From Candidatus Symbiopectobacterium sp. 'North America' (GTDB taxonomy: Bacteria; Pseudomonadota; Gammaproteobacteria; Enterobacterales; Enterobacteriaceae), in the NCBI RefSeq assembly GCF_015762685.1, contig NZ_PEHF01000024.1, positions 1-40,277 on the forward strand: a stretch of DNA of 40,277 bases, read 5' to 3'. The number at the start of each line of letters is the position of its first letter. The stretch's first letter is position 1. Positions 19,852 through 29,621 of this stretch are shown piece after piece. The notes under the pieces are model-generated. The model saw nothing but the letters and a program-made list of their open reading frames with translations, ran no database searches and was not told where the DNA came from. A program made the position numbers and the translations under genes.

Positions 19852-21337
19852 AGCGTTGGGGTGCGACGATGACGCTCCGCGTTGTTGTCCGCACTTTCTA
19901 CCCGGTTGCGGCCCAGCTGTTTGGCACGATACAGCGCAATATCGGCACGATTGATAAAGGTATCCAGATTCTCATTTTCGCGATACTGGGTGATGCCCAC
20001 GCTGATGGTGATGTGGATTTTTTCTTTCTGGTATGACACTTCGGCGATTTCCACTGCGCGGCGCAGAATATCAGCCCGTTGCAGCGCATTCTCCAGCGTA
20101 CAATCATCCAGTAACACCACAAACTCCTCGCCCCCCAGCGACACGCTTGATCGGAACTGCGGATCGCCTGCAGCAGAAGCTGTGCGATATTTTGCAGCAC
20201 CAAATCGCCCACGCCGTGGCCGTAGGCGTCGTTAACCCGTTTAAAATGGTCGATATCCAGGATCAGGATTGACATGGGTTTGCGATGAGTAAAACGCATG
20301 TCACGTAGGCGTTTGAAAAAATAATCAAACGCCTGGCGATTCATCACACCGGTCAGCTTATCCGTGGTGGCCATGCGTTCGAGGCGAGGCTGGTAGCCGC
20401 TGATGGTTAACCACAGCAAAAACAGAAACAGCAGACTTGCCACCAGGCTGACGCCCAGATTTTTCATCAACGTAATCCACAGCCGATGTTCACTGGGGTG
20501 GCTACGTTGTTCTATCATCAAATACCAGTCAAATTCGGGAATCAGACGCGTATTGAGAAATACCGGACCGTCGTCGTCATATTGATAGCTGCCGCCTGGA
20601 TTGGTTAAAATGGCTGTAGCGAGGGCGGATAATTCTGGCTGATGGTGGATATTTAGCGCATTGCGAAAATCATCACTGTGTAACACCACCAGGCCGCTCT
20701 TGTCCGTAAAATAGATGGTTCGACGATAACGTTCCTGATATTTTTCTATCAAATGTTTGACCTTTTCAACCGAAATACCGACGCCAGCAATGCCGATAAA
20801 ATTACCGTTGTAGTCTTTGACCTTGTAATTGATAAAGATATCGAGGCGGTCGCGTTTTTCCGGATCGTGCCCCACGTCAATGAGATAAGTATGCTCATCC
20901 GAAAGTTCGCGTGCCTGAAAATACCACTGATCTTCTTGAACGCTCTCTGACATGGTTTTTAAAATCCGCTACGGATCATAATAACGTTTTGTTTTGTCAT
21001 AAATAAAAAAGGAAAAAATGGTATCGAAGAGATTATCGATTTCACGCAGATAGCGGATCATGGCTTGCGGATCGGATTCATTATCCAACACCCAGTCGCA
21101 CACGAAGGTATCGTGTGCCATCAGCGAGGAGATAAAAATAGGGCGCAGCAGATCCTGCTGAATTTCTGAATAGACATTGTCACTGGTGAGAGGCAGGGTA
21201 TTTTCTTTGATCTCCGCTTCTAGCGATTGTTGAGCCACTTTAAAGCTGGTCCAACTGATGATCAGAAATGCGGTCAGTAGCATGACAGTGAACAACATGG
21301 CTGCTCGTGTTTTATTTAACCATACAGCGCTTGTCAT
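19848..21337 (-). pseudogene. Membrane-bound diguanylate cyclase (GGDEF), one stop and one frameshift
   Basis: The frame starts at ATG 21337 (MTSAVWLNKTRAAML). It has a first membrane helix (about 13-30) and a periplasmic Cache-type sensor domain including GNFIGIAGVGIS. A second helix (LGVSLVASLLFLFLLWLTI) and a GGDEF domain (DKLTGVMNRQAFD, DIDHFKRVNDAYGHGVGD) follow. The active-site motif is GGEEF, with an RxxD inhibitory site (RSSD) five residues before it. TAG at 20969-20971 cuts the sensor domain (YYDP*RILK, probably CAG to TAG). The run before GGEEF has six G where seven are needed, shifting the frame in the active site. The gene would make c-di-GMP from GTP; both lesions make that unlikely. 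Confidence 0.88.
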
Positions 21338-21636
21338 TAGATCTACACGCAAAGCTGTACCCTCATAGTGTTCTGAGCGGGAGTAAAGGACGCCGCTGAT
21401 TATGCATCAAGATGATACATGGAGCTAACTGAAGTTAAGCAGTCGCCTGACAAAACGGCAAACAGGTGTGTCATTTCTGTTGCGCGTTCTCCAAATGTTG
21501 CTCAAGCGAAAGTCGAAAGCCATTCAATGTCATGTTTTGTAGACTAATGTCGCCTTCGGCAAGGGGGGTTGAGCGAGCGATTTATCCTGTGGTTAAATCG
21601 AGGGTTATTTAGGCACGCCATACGGGAAAGACAATC

Positions 21637-22536
21637 ATGCCGCCGATGATGACAAGCCAACAGAAACCCGCCACCGCCTTGCTGTTGATTAATGAAAAAT
21701 CAAGGAAGGGCGACTGCGCACGCAAAGAGGTGCTGGCTCAGCTGACGGCGCAGGGACTGCGGGTGATCGTTCCCAACGCAGACCTGACGATGACCTACAG
21801 CGAATTGATCGAGCATTATGCCGATCGCATCGATAGTGTCATCGTCGGTGGCGGCGACGGCAGCCTGAACGCGGCCGCTCCGGGCCTGGTGGCGACAGGA
21901 TTGCCGCTGGGAGTGCTACCGCTGGGAACGGCCAATGATTTTGCTCGCACGTTGGGTATCCCCTTCGATCTGAAAAACGCCATTTCTGTTATCGTTGCTG
22001 GTCACCGTCGAGCTGTAGATTTAGGAAAGGTGAACGGTCACCTGTTCTTTAACGTGTCCAGTATCGGTTTTTCTGCTGCTTTGGCGCGTGAACTGACCGC
22101 CGAATCCAAAAAACGCTGGGGAACGCTCGGCTATGCGCTGGCTGCCTGTAAGCTGTTGTGCCAAAGTCGGCCATTTCGTGCGGAAATTGTTCATGAAGGC
22201 ACGGCCGAACGTGTCAGAACGGTACAAATCTCAGTGGGTAACGGGCGTTTTTATGGTGGCGGTATGACGGTAGAAGAGCGCGCCGCGCCAGATGACGGGC
22301 TGCTTGATGTCTATAGCCTTGAAGTAACCCATTGGTGGCAGATGATTGCGTTGATCCCATTTCTACGCCGTGGTACTCAAGGGCGTTGGCGTCAGGTGCG
22401 GGCTTTTTCCACGACGGAGTTGATACTGAACACCCGGCGACCGCACGATATCAACGCGGATGGTGAGCTGATTGGCCGCACACCAGCACATTTTACCATT
22501 GAACAGAAAGCCATTGAGGTGTTTGCTCCGCGCTGA
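21637..22536 (+). CDS. YegS/BmrU family lipid kinase
   Basis: This 299-residue protein belongs to the diacylglycerol kinase catalytic-domain family (PF00781), soluble kinases that phosphorylate lipids with ATP. The nucleotide-binding motif GGGDGSLN is at residues 71-78, and PLGTANDFAR, the second signature, is at about 95-104. The C-terminal lobe carries GNGRFYGGGMTVEERAAPDDGLLD and DINADGEL, as in other members. Length is normal and the frame is clean. It differs from E. coli YegS, so I give no symbol. Starts at 21646 or 21649 are also possible. The natural lipid substrate cannot be told from sequence. Confidence 0.88.
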   Translation: MPPMMTSQQKPATALLLINEKSRKGDCARKEVLAQLTAQGLRVIVPNADLTMTYSELIEHYADRIDSVIVGGGDGSLNAAAPGLVATGLPLGVLPLGTANDFARTLGIPFDLKNAISVIVAGHRRAVDLGKVNGHLFFNVSSIGFSAALARELTAESKKRWGTLGYALAACKLLCQSRPFRAEIVHEGTAERVRTVQISVGNGRFYGGGMTVEERAAPDDGLLDVYSLEVTHWWQMIALIPFLRRGTQGRWRQVRAFSTTELILNTRRPHDINADGELIGRTPAHFTIEQKAIEVFAPR

Positions 22537-22562
22537 TTCAGAGGCGTAAATACGCCCCTGAA
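22537..22562. terminator. Hairpin between lipid kinase and nitroreductase remnant
   Basis: TTCAGAGGCGT and ACGCCCCTGAA pair over 11 positions with one mismatch around an AAAT loop, starting one base after the kinase stop. No long T-run follows at once, so termination is likely but not certain. Confidence 0.5.
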
Positions 22563-22581
22563 CGTCAGTGCGGTTTATTCC

Positions 22582-22745
22582 TTATTTGAAAACGTGAAAA
22601 CGGGTTTCGTCATCAATATAGGTTTTCTCACCGGCCGGTTGCTCAATGGAGCCGAACGGTAACTGCGCCCGCAGTTTCCACTGCGCGGGTAAATTCCATG
22701 CTTTTTTCACATCATCATCAATCAGCGGGTTGTGAAGAATAGCTG
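22582..22745 (-). pseudogene. C-terminal remnant of a nitroreductase-family protein
   Basis: The last 50 or so codons read AILHNPLIDDDVKKAWNLP, then WKLRAQLPFGSIEQPAGEK, YIDDETRFHVFK and stop. This is the C-terminal end of FRM2-like nitroreductases, which are FMN enzymes of about 200 residues. Everything upstream is missing, so a deletion has joined this fragment to the moeB end. Confidence 0.7.
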
Positions 22746-22815
22746 CTAAGCAAAAATGTGCTCAACCTATGGGGGGTAACCAGCGCTACCCTAGCCAGAT
22801 CAGTGTCCGCACACC

Positions 22816-23748
22816 TCACAGTGTGGACTTTTGGGTAATCGTGCGAAACTGTGTGGTCATGGCATCATACAACACCAACCGACCGACCGCCGGTTCGCCA
22901 AAATGCGCCAGCCGTTTGATCGCCTCCATCGCCTGCAAAGCACCGATGATAACGACCAGGAGGGACATCACCCCGGCTTCGGCACAGGTGAGTGCGTTTT
23001 CACCAAACAGTCGGCTCAGGCAGCGGTAGCAGGGCTCTTGATCACCGTAGGTAAACACGCTGATCTGGCCCTCCATGCGAATGGCAGCACCAGAAACCAG
23101 CGGCGTTTTGCTGTGAAAACAAAAGCGATTAAGGCGATCGCGTATCGCCACGTTGTCGGTGCAATCCAATACCACCTGATGGCGCGTTACCAGCGCTTGC
23201 AAGGCTTCATCCGCCAGATCGTCGTTAATAATGCACTCCAGTACAATATGAGGATTAATCGCGGCCAGTTCCGTAGCGGCAGAGGTGACCTTTGCCATGT
23301 TGATACGTGCATCACGGTGCAAAATCTGGCGTTGCAGGTTGGAGAGCGCTACGGTGTCAAAATCCAGCAGCGTCAAATGCCCTATGCCCGCCGCTGCCAG
23401 ATACTGTGCTGCGGCACAACCCAAGCCGCCCAACCCCACCACCAGTACGCTGGCTGCTTTCAGCACTTCCTGCCAGTCACCAACGAACGGGTTACCGGCA
23501 AAGGCTTTCCCTGCCACGGGCAGCAGTGCATCACCCTGTGCCAGATCGGCCATGCGCACCGCATAGCCATCCATCGCGGCATTGGCAAATGCGGGCACGT
23601 CGACAGGGGGGGTTATATCGGTGGCGGTAATGCGGCCCGCAGCCTGTTCAAGAGAGACTATTTCGGTCTGCGCCAGTGGTGAAACCAGCGCTAGCATACG
23701 TTGCAGCGCTTGCTCAAGCGCGAGTAAACTTGAGGTAAATGCTTCCAT
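22816..23748 (-). pseudogene. MoeA-MoeB in-frame chimera left by a deletion
   Basis: The 310-codon frame joins two molybdopterin genes. Residues 1-92 are the N-terminus of MoeA (molybdopterin molybdenumtransferase), with AMDGYAVRMADLA. From about residue 93 it becomes MoeB (the adenylyltransferase that activates MoaD), starting at QEVLKAASVLVVGLGGLG. The ATP-binding loop GLGGLG, the LDFDTV segment, DCTDNV and the first zinc pair (EPCYRCL) are kept. MoeA residues from about 93 to the end and about the first 26 residues of MoeB are gone. At the 3' end a one-base loss in AAAA (22828-22831) removes the second zinc pair: the next frame reads HCEVCGH and stops at 22800-22802. Neither activity is likely, so molybdenum cofactor synthesis is probably lost unless other copies exist. 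Confidence 0.88.
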
Positions 23749-24099
23749 GATGACTCCATTCGCCGGCGTCTTTGCGCCGGGAGATCGGGCAAAACGCGAT
23801 ACAGTGCACTGGAATTATGCCAGCAAAGTGAACGCTATTATGTCAGAGAATACCCAGCGGGTGAACGTGACAACGTCAAGGTTATGGCAGGAAACTGCAT
23901 CATCAGGGAGTAGTACCCTTTAAGACTGAACAGGTATATATAGATTGATTATGTGCTGTAACGAAATGTTATAAGAGACATATTTTATTCATTGCACGGC
24001 AGTTTTATGCTAAACCTCCCTCAGTATGCTAAATAAAACTAAAACCGTTTTTCAAACGGACTGATTCCGCTACACGTTAAACAAGGAGAGAAACCGTTC
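23749..24099. other. Intergenic between moeA and gsiA; iaaA absent
   Basis: In E. coli and relatives iaaA (isoaspartyl peptidase) lies between moeA and gsiA. Here only 351 bases remain, with no trace of iaaA. The AT-rich part at about 23930-24080 should hold the gsi promoter. Confidence 0.5.
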
Positions 24100-26010
24100 A
24101 TGATATCCCATGCGCCCGTGCGTGAAGTGGCTGATACTACACTGATTCTGCCGGAACAGCAGATTCTATCAGTGCGGTCACTCGGCGTGCGTTTTCACGC
24201 GCAGCGGGAGCCGATATCGGTGATCCGCGGTCTCTCGTTGACGGTTGCTCGCGGTGAGACGTTGGCGATCGTCGGTGAATCCGGCTCTGGAAAATCGGTC
24301 ACAGCGTTAGCGATCATGCGTTTGATCGAGCAGGCAGGGGGCGATATTCATCACGGTGAGATTCTGTTTCGCCGTCGTAACGGCCATATTCTGGATGTCA
24401 CAACTGCCAGCCAGCGTGAGATGCGCCGTTTACGCGGTGCGGACATGGCGATGGTATTCCAGGAGCCAATGACCTCGCTCAACCCGGTGTTTCCCGTTGG
24501 AGAGCAGATTGCCGAGTCCATCCGTTTGCACCAGGGTATGTCTGCGCGGGACGCGAAGGTAGAAGCGTTGCGCATGCTCGATCTGGTCAGAATTCCAGAA
24601 GCGAAAAGCGTGCTGGGTCGTTATCCGCACCAGCTTTCAGGCGGTATGCGCCAGCGTATCATGATCGCCATGGCGCTCTCTTGTAAGCCAACATTACTGA
24701 TAGCCGATGAACCGACCACCGCGTTGGACGTCACTATTCAGGCACAGATTTTACAACTGATTCAGTTATTGCAGCGCGAAATGGCGATGGCCGTGATTTT
24801 CATCACCCATGATATGGGCGTGGTAGCGGAAGTGGCCGATCGCGTGCTGGTGATGAATAACGGCCACCGTGTCGAAAACGCGGGCGTGGGCGAAATATTT
24901 GCCACGCCACAGCATGTGTATACCCGTGCATTGCTGGCGGCTGTACCGACGTTAGGAGAGATGCGCGGGCGTAGTGAACCGGCACCGTTTTCATTGCATC
25001 TCACCGACGCCCAGGGGCAGGCGATTGCCCCGCAAGCCGCGGCTAGCCGGACATCGGCGAGCCTACCCGAACCCTCGACGCCCGTGTTGCAAGTGCGCGA
25101 TCTGGTCACGCGATTTCCGCTGCGCCGGGGAATACTCAACCGCGTTACCCATCAGGTACATGCGGTGGAACACATCAGTTTCGATCTTTACCCCGGTGAA
25201 ACGCTGTCGCTAGTCGGGGAGTCTGGCTGCGGAAAATCGACGGCAGCGCGCGCCTTGTTGCAACTGGTGCCGAGCCAGCGCGGCACGATTACCTTCACCG
25301 GTGAGCGCATTGACGGTCTGGGCAGCGAGGCGCTGCACCGGATACGCCGCAATATTCAGCTGATTTTTCAGGACCCGTATGCGTCGCTGGATCCCCGCCT
25401 GACGGTGGGGTTCTCGATCATGGAGCCGCTGTTGGTCCACAAGGTGATGGATAAGCAGGCTGCTGAAGTGCGGGTGGCGCAACTGCTCAAACGGGTGGGG
25501 CTGTTGCCAGAACATGCCGGACGCTATCCACATGAGTTTTCTGGCGGACAGCGGCAACGCATATGCATTGCGCGCGCACTGGCGCTAAACCCCAAAGTGG
25601 TGATCGCCGATGAGGCGGTGTCAGCGTTGGATGTCTCTATCCGTGCACAAATCGTCAACCTGATGATGGAATTGCAGCAGGAATACGGTATCGCTTTCCT
25701 GTTTATTTCTCACGATATGGCGGTAGTGGAGCGCATCAGTCACCGTGTTGCTGTGATGTATTTGGGACAGATTGTGGAAATTGGCCCGCGTCAGGCGGTA
25801 TTTGAGAATCCTCAACATCCTTATACCCGTAAACTGATGGCAGCAGTACCGATCGCCGATCCGGGCCGCCGCCATCACCGCCATGCACTGCTGGCGGATG
25901 ATATACCCAGCCCTGTTCGAGCGCTGGGCGATGAACCAACGATCGCACCGCTGATTGAGGTGGGTGAACGGCACTATGTGGCCCACCATGCGATTGCGGG
26001 CGCTTATTGA
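24100..26010 (+). CDS. gsiA: GsiA, glutathione ABC importer double ATPase
   Basis: This 636-residue protein has two ABC ATPase halves, as in E. coli GsiA. It powers uptake of glutathione through the inner membrane together with GsiB, GsiC and GsiD. The first half has Walker A GESGSGKS (59-66), signature LSGGMRQR (about 179) and Walker B LLIADEP. The second half has GESGCGKS (about 373), FSGGQRQR (about 479) and [11 protein letters not shown], with A replacing the usual P. The ATG is preceded by AAGGAG. It is first in a gsiABCD operon with a short gap to gsiB. No lesion is seen. Confidence 0.95.
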   Translation: MISHAPVREVADTTLILPEQQILSVRSLGVRFHAQREPISVIRGLSLTVARGETLAIVGESGSGKSVTALAIMRLIEQAGGDIHHGEILFRRRNGHILDVTTASQREMRRLRGADMAMVFQEPMTSLNPVFPVGEQIAESIRLHQGMSARDAKVEALRMLDLVRIPEAKSVLGRYPHQLSGGMRQRIMIAMALSCKPTLLIADEPTTALDVTIQAQILQLIQLLQREMAMAVIFITHDMGVVAEVADRVLVMNNGHRVENAGVGEIFATPQHVYTRALLAAVPTLGEMRGRSEPAPFSLHLTDAQGQAIAPQAAASRTSASLPEPSTPVLQVRDLVTRFPLRRGILNRVTHQVHAVEHISFDLYPGETLSLVGESGCGKSTAARALLQLVPSQRGTITFTGERIDGLGSEALHRIRRNIQLIFQDPYASLDPRLTVGFSIMEPLLVHKVMDKQAAEVRVAQLLKRVGLLPEHAGRYPHEFSGGQRQRICIARALALNPKVVIADEAVSALDVSIRAQIVNLMMELQQEYGIAFLFISHDMAVVERISHRVAVMYLGQIVEIGPRQAVFENPQHPYTRKLMAAVPIADPGRRHHRHALLADDIPSPVRALGDEPTIAPLIEVGERHYVAHHAIAGAY

Positions 26011-26037
26011 CAGAAGATACAGGGAGATACGACCACA

Positions 26038-27618
26038 ATGACACTTTTGACTCGCGTTAATCTGCTCACTGCCAAACGTTCGGGGGCTCTGGCAGTTGCG
26101 GCAGCCTTGATGGCGTCTGCACCTGCCTGGGCGGCGAAAGATGCTGTAATAGCAGTGGCATCCAACTTTACCACGCTCGATCCCTATGATGCCAACGACA
26201 CCTTGTCGCAAACGGTAGCGAAATCGTTCTATCAGGGGCTATTTGGTTTCGATAAGGACATGAAGTTGGTCAACGTGCTGGCCGAAAGCTATCAGGTCAG
26301 CGACGATAACCTGACCTATACCATCAAACTGCATACTGGTGTGAAATTTCACGACGGCACCGATTTCAATGCACAGGCGGTGAAGGTGAACCTCGATCGC
26401 GCCAGCAATCCGGAAAATCGCCTAAAACGTTATAACCTGTTCAAGGTGATTGCCAAAACGGAAGTGGTGGATCCGCAGACGGTGAAAATCGTGCTGAAAC
26501 AGCCGTTCTCGGCCTTTATTAACAACCTGGCACACCCTGCGGCGGTGATTATTTCGCCTGCCGCGTTGCAGCAATATGGCAAGGAGATTGGTTTTCACCC
26601 GGTGGGAACCGGCCCTTACAAGTTTGTAACCTGGAACCAGACGGACTATGTGAAAGTGGAGAAATTCTCCGGTTATTGGCGTGCGGGGCTGCCCAAGCTC
26701 GACAGCATTACCTGGCGTCCGGTGGTGGATAACAACACGCGTGCCTCACTGCTCCAGACGGGCGAAGCGCAGTTCGCTTTCCCGGTGCCGTTTGAGCAAG
26801 CCAAGGTGCTGGAGAAAAATGACCAGTTGGCGGTGGTGATATCGCCTTCTATTTTGCACCGCTATCTCAGCTTTAACGTCACGCAAAAGCCGTTTGACAA
26901 TATCAAGGTGCGGCAGGCGATTAACTACGCCATTAACAAAGACGCGCTGATCAAAGTAGCATTCTCCGGTTACGCTGTGCCGTCACAGGGACCGTTGCCA
27001 AAGAGCATCGATTTTGCCCAGCAGTATCAACCATGGCCTTACGATCCGGCAAAAGCGCGTGAACTGTTGAAAGAAGCGGGCTACCCGGATGGATTCACGA
27101 CCACACTGTGGGCATCGCATAACCACAGCACGGCGCAGAAGGTGTTGCAATTCACCCAGCAGCAGTTGGCGCAGGTAGGGATTAAAGTGCAGGTTACCGC
27201 TATGGATGCCGGGGAGCGTGCCGCCGAAGTGGAAGGCAAGGGCGTGAAGGAAACCGGTGTGCGCCTGTTCTACACCGGCTGGTCTGTCTCAACCGGGGAA
27301 GCCGATTGGGCGCTGACACCGCTGTTTGCCACGGCGTCCTGGCCATCGGCGCTGTTTAATACCGCATTTTATAGCAGCGAGCAGGTGGATGCCGACCTGG
27401 CGAATGCGTTGAAGACCACCGATCGCGCGCAGAAGGAAAAACTGTATAAAGACGCACAGGACAAAATCTGGGCGGATGCGCCTTGGGCGTTTTTGGTGAC
27501 GGAACAGCTGGTTTCAGCTAACAACAAGAAACTGAGCGGGTTCTACGTGATGCCTGATACCGCATTCAGTTTTGATGAGGCTGATTTGGCGCATGCAGGG
27601 TTTTTCTCAGCCGCGTGA
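26038..27618 (+). CDS. gsiB: GsiB, periplasmic glutathione-binding protein
   Basis: This 526-residue protein is slightly longer than E. coli GsiB (512). A signal peptide ends at about residue 32 ([10 protein letters not shown], then AKDAVIAV). The mature part is an SBP_bac_5 solute-binding protein, with [16 protein letters not shown] near the N-terminus and [19 protein letters not shown] in the middle. It captures glutathione in the periplasm and hands it to GsiCD. The gap to gsiA is 27 bases, so the genes are cotranscribed. It is intact. Confidence 0.95.
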   Translation: MTLLTRVNLLTAKRSGALAVAAALMASAPAWAAKDAVIAVASNFTTLDPYDANDTLSQTVAKSFYQGLFGFDKDMKLVNVLAESYQVSDDNLTYTIKLHTGVKFHDGTDFNAQAVKVNLDRASNPENRLKRYNLFKVIAKTEVVDPQTVKIVLKQPFSAFINNLAHPAAVIISPAALQQYGKEIGFHPVGTGPYKFVTWNQTDYVKVEKFSGYWRAGLPKLDSITWRPVVDNNTRASLLQTGEAQFAFPVPFEQAKVLEKNDQLAVVISPSILHRYLSFNVTQKPFDNIKVRQAINYAINKDALIKVAFSGYAVPSQGPLPKSIDFAQQYQPWPYDPAKARELLKEAGYPDGFTTTLWASHNHSTAQKVLQFTQQQLAQVGIKVQVTAMDAGERAAEVEGKGVKETGVRLFYTGWSVSTGEADWALTPLFATASWPSALFNTAFYSSEQVDADLANALKTTDRAQKEKLYKDAQDKIWADAPWAFLVTEQLVSANNKKLSGFYVMPDTAFSFDEADLAHAGFFSAA

Positions 27619-27724
27619 TAGACGCGGTTGAGAACCTGGTAATTTCCGTGTTGCCGCCGTGTGTAAAACAGGGGGCAGAGAACGTCATGCCAGACAATGA
27701 AACAAGAAGGATAATTATGTTGTT

Positions 27725-28645
27725 ATGCTGAATTATTTCCTCAAACGGCTGCTGGGCATGATCCCCACCTTGCTGATTGTGCTGGTCGTGGTGTTTATGT
27801 TTGTGCACCTGTTACCGGGCGATCCTGCGCGCCTGATGGCGGGGCGTGAGGCTGATGCCGCCGTGATTGCCATGGTCAGGCAGGATTTAGGTCTGGATAG
27901 ACCGCTCTACGAACAATTCTGGCGCTTTTTTACCCATGTGTTGCAAGGAGATCTGGGCACCTCGATGGCCTCTAAACGCCCAGTCGCCAATGAGATTGCC
28001 ATCCGCTTCCTGCCGACGCTTTGGCTTACCTTAACCAGCATGGTGTGGGCGGTTATCTTCGGCATGAGCATCGGGATGATTTCCGCTATCTGGCGCAATC
28101 GCTGGCCCGACCGTCTGGGGATGACACTGGCGGTATCCGGCCTGTCATTCCCATCGTTTGCGTTGGGGATGCTGTTAATGCAGGTGTTTTCCGTTGAACT
28201 GGGCTGGTTACCCACCGTCGGCGCGGAGAGTTGGCGTCACTATCTTCTACCCTCGATTACCCTCGGCGCTGCCGTTGCCGCCGTGATGGCGCGTTTCACG
28301 CGTGCATCCTTTGCTGATGTGCTGCAAGAAGATTACATGCGTACCGCACGCGCTAAAGGTGTCAGTGAATTTTTGGTCATCACCAAACATGGTTTGCACA
28401 ATGCGCTGATCCCAGTGGTGACGATGATGGGACTTCAGTTTGGCTTTCTGCTGGGCGGGTCTATCGTGGTGGAAAAAGTGTTCAACTGGCCGGGGTTGGG
28501 GCGCTTGTTGGTGGACGCGGTGGAGATGCGCGATTATCCCGTAATCCAAGGGTTGGTGCTATTGTTCTCGCTAGAGTTTATTGTTATTAACCTGCTGGTG
28601 GATGTGCTTTATGCGGCAATTAACCCGTCAATTCGCTATCGATAA
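27725..28645 (+). CDS. gsiC: GsiC, glutathione importer permease
   Basis: This 306-residue inner-membrane protein has about six membrane helices and the same length as E. coli GsiC. It begins [19 protein letters not shown] and contains the conserved LPGDPARL motif and the EAA loop ([12 protein letters not shown]) that docks with the ATPase. A gap of 106 bases separates it from gsiB. AAGGA lies 14 or so bases before the ATG, rather far, but the family N-terminus fixes the start. It is intact. Confidence 0.95.
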   Translation: MLNYFLKRLLGMIPTLLIVLVVVFMFVHLLPGDPARLMAGREADAAVIAMVRQDLGLDRPLYEQFWRFFTHVLQGDLGTSMASKRPVANEIAIRFLPTLWLTLTSMVWAVIFGMSIGMISAIWRNRWPDRLGMTLAVSGLSFPSFALGMLLMQVFSVELGWLPTVGAESWRHYLLPSITLGAAVAAVMARFTRASFADVLQEDYMRTARAKGVSEFLVITKHGLHNALIPVVTMMGLQFGFLLGGSIVVEKVFNWPGLGRLLVDAVEMRDYPVIQGLVLLFSLEFIVINLLVDVLYAAINPSIRYR

Positions 28646-28654
28646 GGAACCGCG

Positions 28655-29560
28655 ATGAAACATTGGCGACGTAAGGCCATGCTGGCAAAGCTGCCGCTGC
28701 TGCGGGAAACTACCATTCACACTCCGTTCGGTGAGTTTTGGCGGCGTTTTTTGTTGCAGCGCTCCGCCGTGATGGCGGGCGTCTTTGTGTTGTTACTGAT
28801 TGCCGTGGCGCTGCTTGCGCCTTATCTGGCGCCGTTCGACGCGGAAAATTATTTCGATTATGACCGTTTGAATGAGGGCCCCTCTTCGCTGCATTGGCTA
28901 GGCGTTGATGCGCTGGGTCGCGATATCTTCAGCCGTATTCTGCTCGGCGCGCGTATTTCGCTGGCGGCAGGCATCTTGTCCGTGGTGGTGGGCATGATCA
29001 TCGGTACATTACTGGGGCTGGTGGCCGGTTACTATGAAGGGATCTGGGATCGGCTGATTATGCGCTTGTGCGACGTGCTGTTTGCCTTTCCGGGCATTCT
29101 GCTGGCGATTGCCGTGGTGGCGGTGATGGGCAGCGGTATGGCCAATGTGATTGTTGCAGTGGCGATTTTCAGCATTCCGGCCTTTGCGCGTCTGGTGCGT
29201 GGTAATACCTTGGTGTTGAAACAGCAAACGTACGTGGAATCGGCGCGTAGCCTTGGCGCATCCGATCGCATCATTTTGTTGCGCCACATTCTTCCCGGCA
29301 CCTTTTCGTCGATTGTGGTCTATTTTTCGATGCGTGTGGGCATGTCGATCATTACGGCGGCCAGCCTCTCTTTTCTTGGCCTGGGGGCGCAGCCGCCGAC
29401 GCCCGAGTGGGGCGCGATGCTCAATGAGGCGCGGGCCGATATGGTAATGGCACCGCACGTAGCGTTGTTTCCCTGCCTGGCAATTTTCCTGACCGTGCTG
29501 GCGTTTAATGTGCTGGGGGATGGTTTGCGCGATGCGCTTGACCCCAAATTACGCCCGTAG
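28655..29560 (+). CDS. gsiD: GsiD, glutathione importer permease
   Basis: This 301-residue partner of GsiC has the N-terminal region of DppC-type permeases followed by five or six helices. Typical segments are [28 protein letters not shown] and the ATPase-docking loop [12 protein letters not shown]. The start has GGAA upstream, nine bases after the gsiC stop, so translation is likely coupled. It ends the operon just before a strong hairpin. It is intact. Confidence 0.95.
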   Translation: MKHWRRKAMLAKLPLLRETTIHTPFGEFWRRFLLQRSAVMAGVFVLLLIAVALLAPYLAPFDAENYFDYDRLNEGPSSLHWLGVDALGRDIFSRILLGARISLAAGILSVVVGMIIGTLLGLVAGYYEGIWDRLIMRLCDVLFAFPGILLAIAVVAVMGSGMANVIVAVAIFSIPAFARLVRGNTLVLKQQTYVESARSLGASDRIILLRHILPGTFSSIVVYFSMRVGMSIITAASLSFLGLGAQPPTPEWGAMLNEARADMVMAPHVALFPCLAIFLTVLAFNVLGDGLRDALDPKLRP

Positions 29561-29575
29561 CGCAACACAAATAAA

Positions 29576-29599
29576 AACGGCCCCATTGTCGGGGCCGTT
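29576..29599. terminator. Bidirectional terminator between gsiD and maeA
   Basis: AACGGCCCC and GGGGCCGTT form a perfect 9-bp GC-rich stem around ATTGTC. An A-run on the left gives a T-run for the leftward maeA transcript, and GTGTTT follows on the right for gsiD. It lies between convergent genes. Confidence 0.85.
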
Positions 29600-29621
29600 G
29601 TGTTTCAGGTAGCAGAAACGC

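Noticed and set aside
22831..23682. Long plus-strand frame of 283 codons opposite the MoeA-MoeB chimera
   Set aside because: It is antisense to clear MoeA and MoeB sequence, and its composition (many H, Q and C) is that of a shadow frame.
28999..29458. Minus-strand frame of 149 codons opposite gsiD
   Set aside because: It is histidine- and arginine-rich and antisense to an intact permease; no ribosome site was seen.
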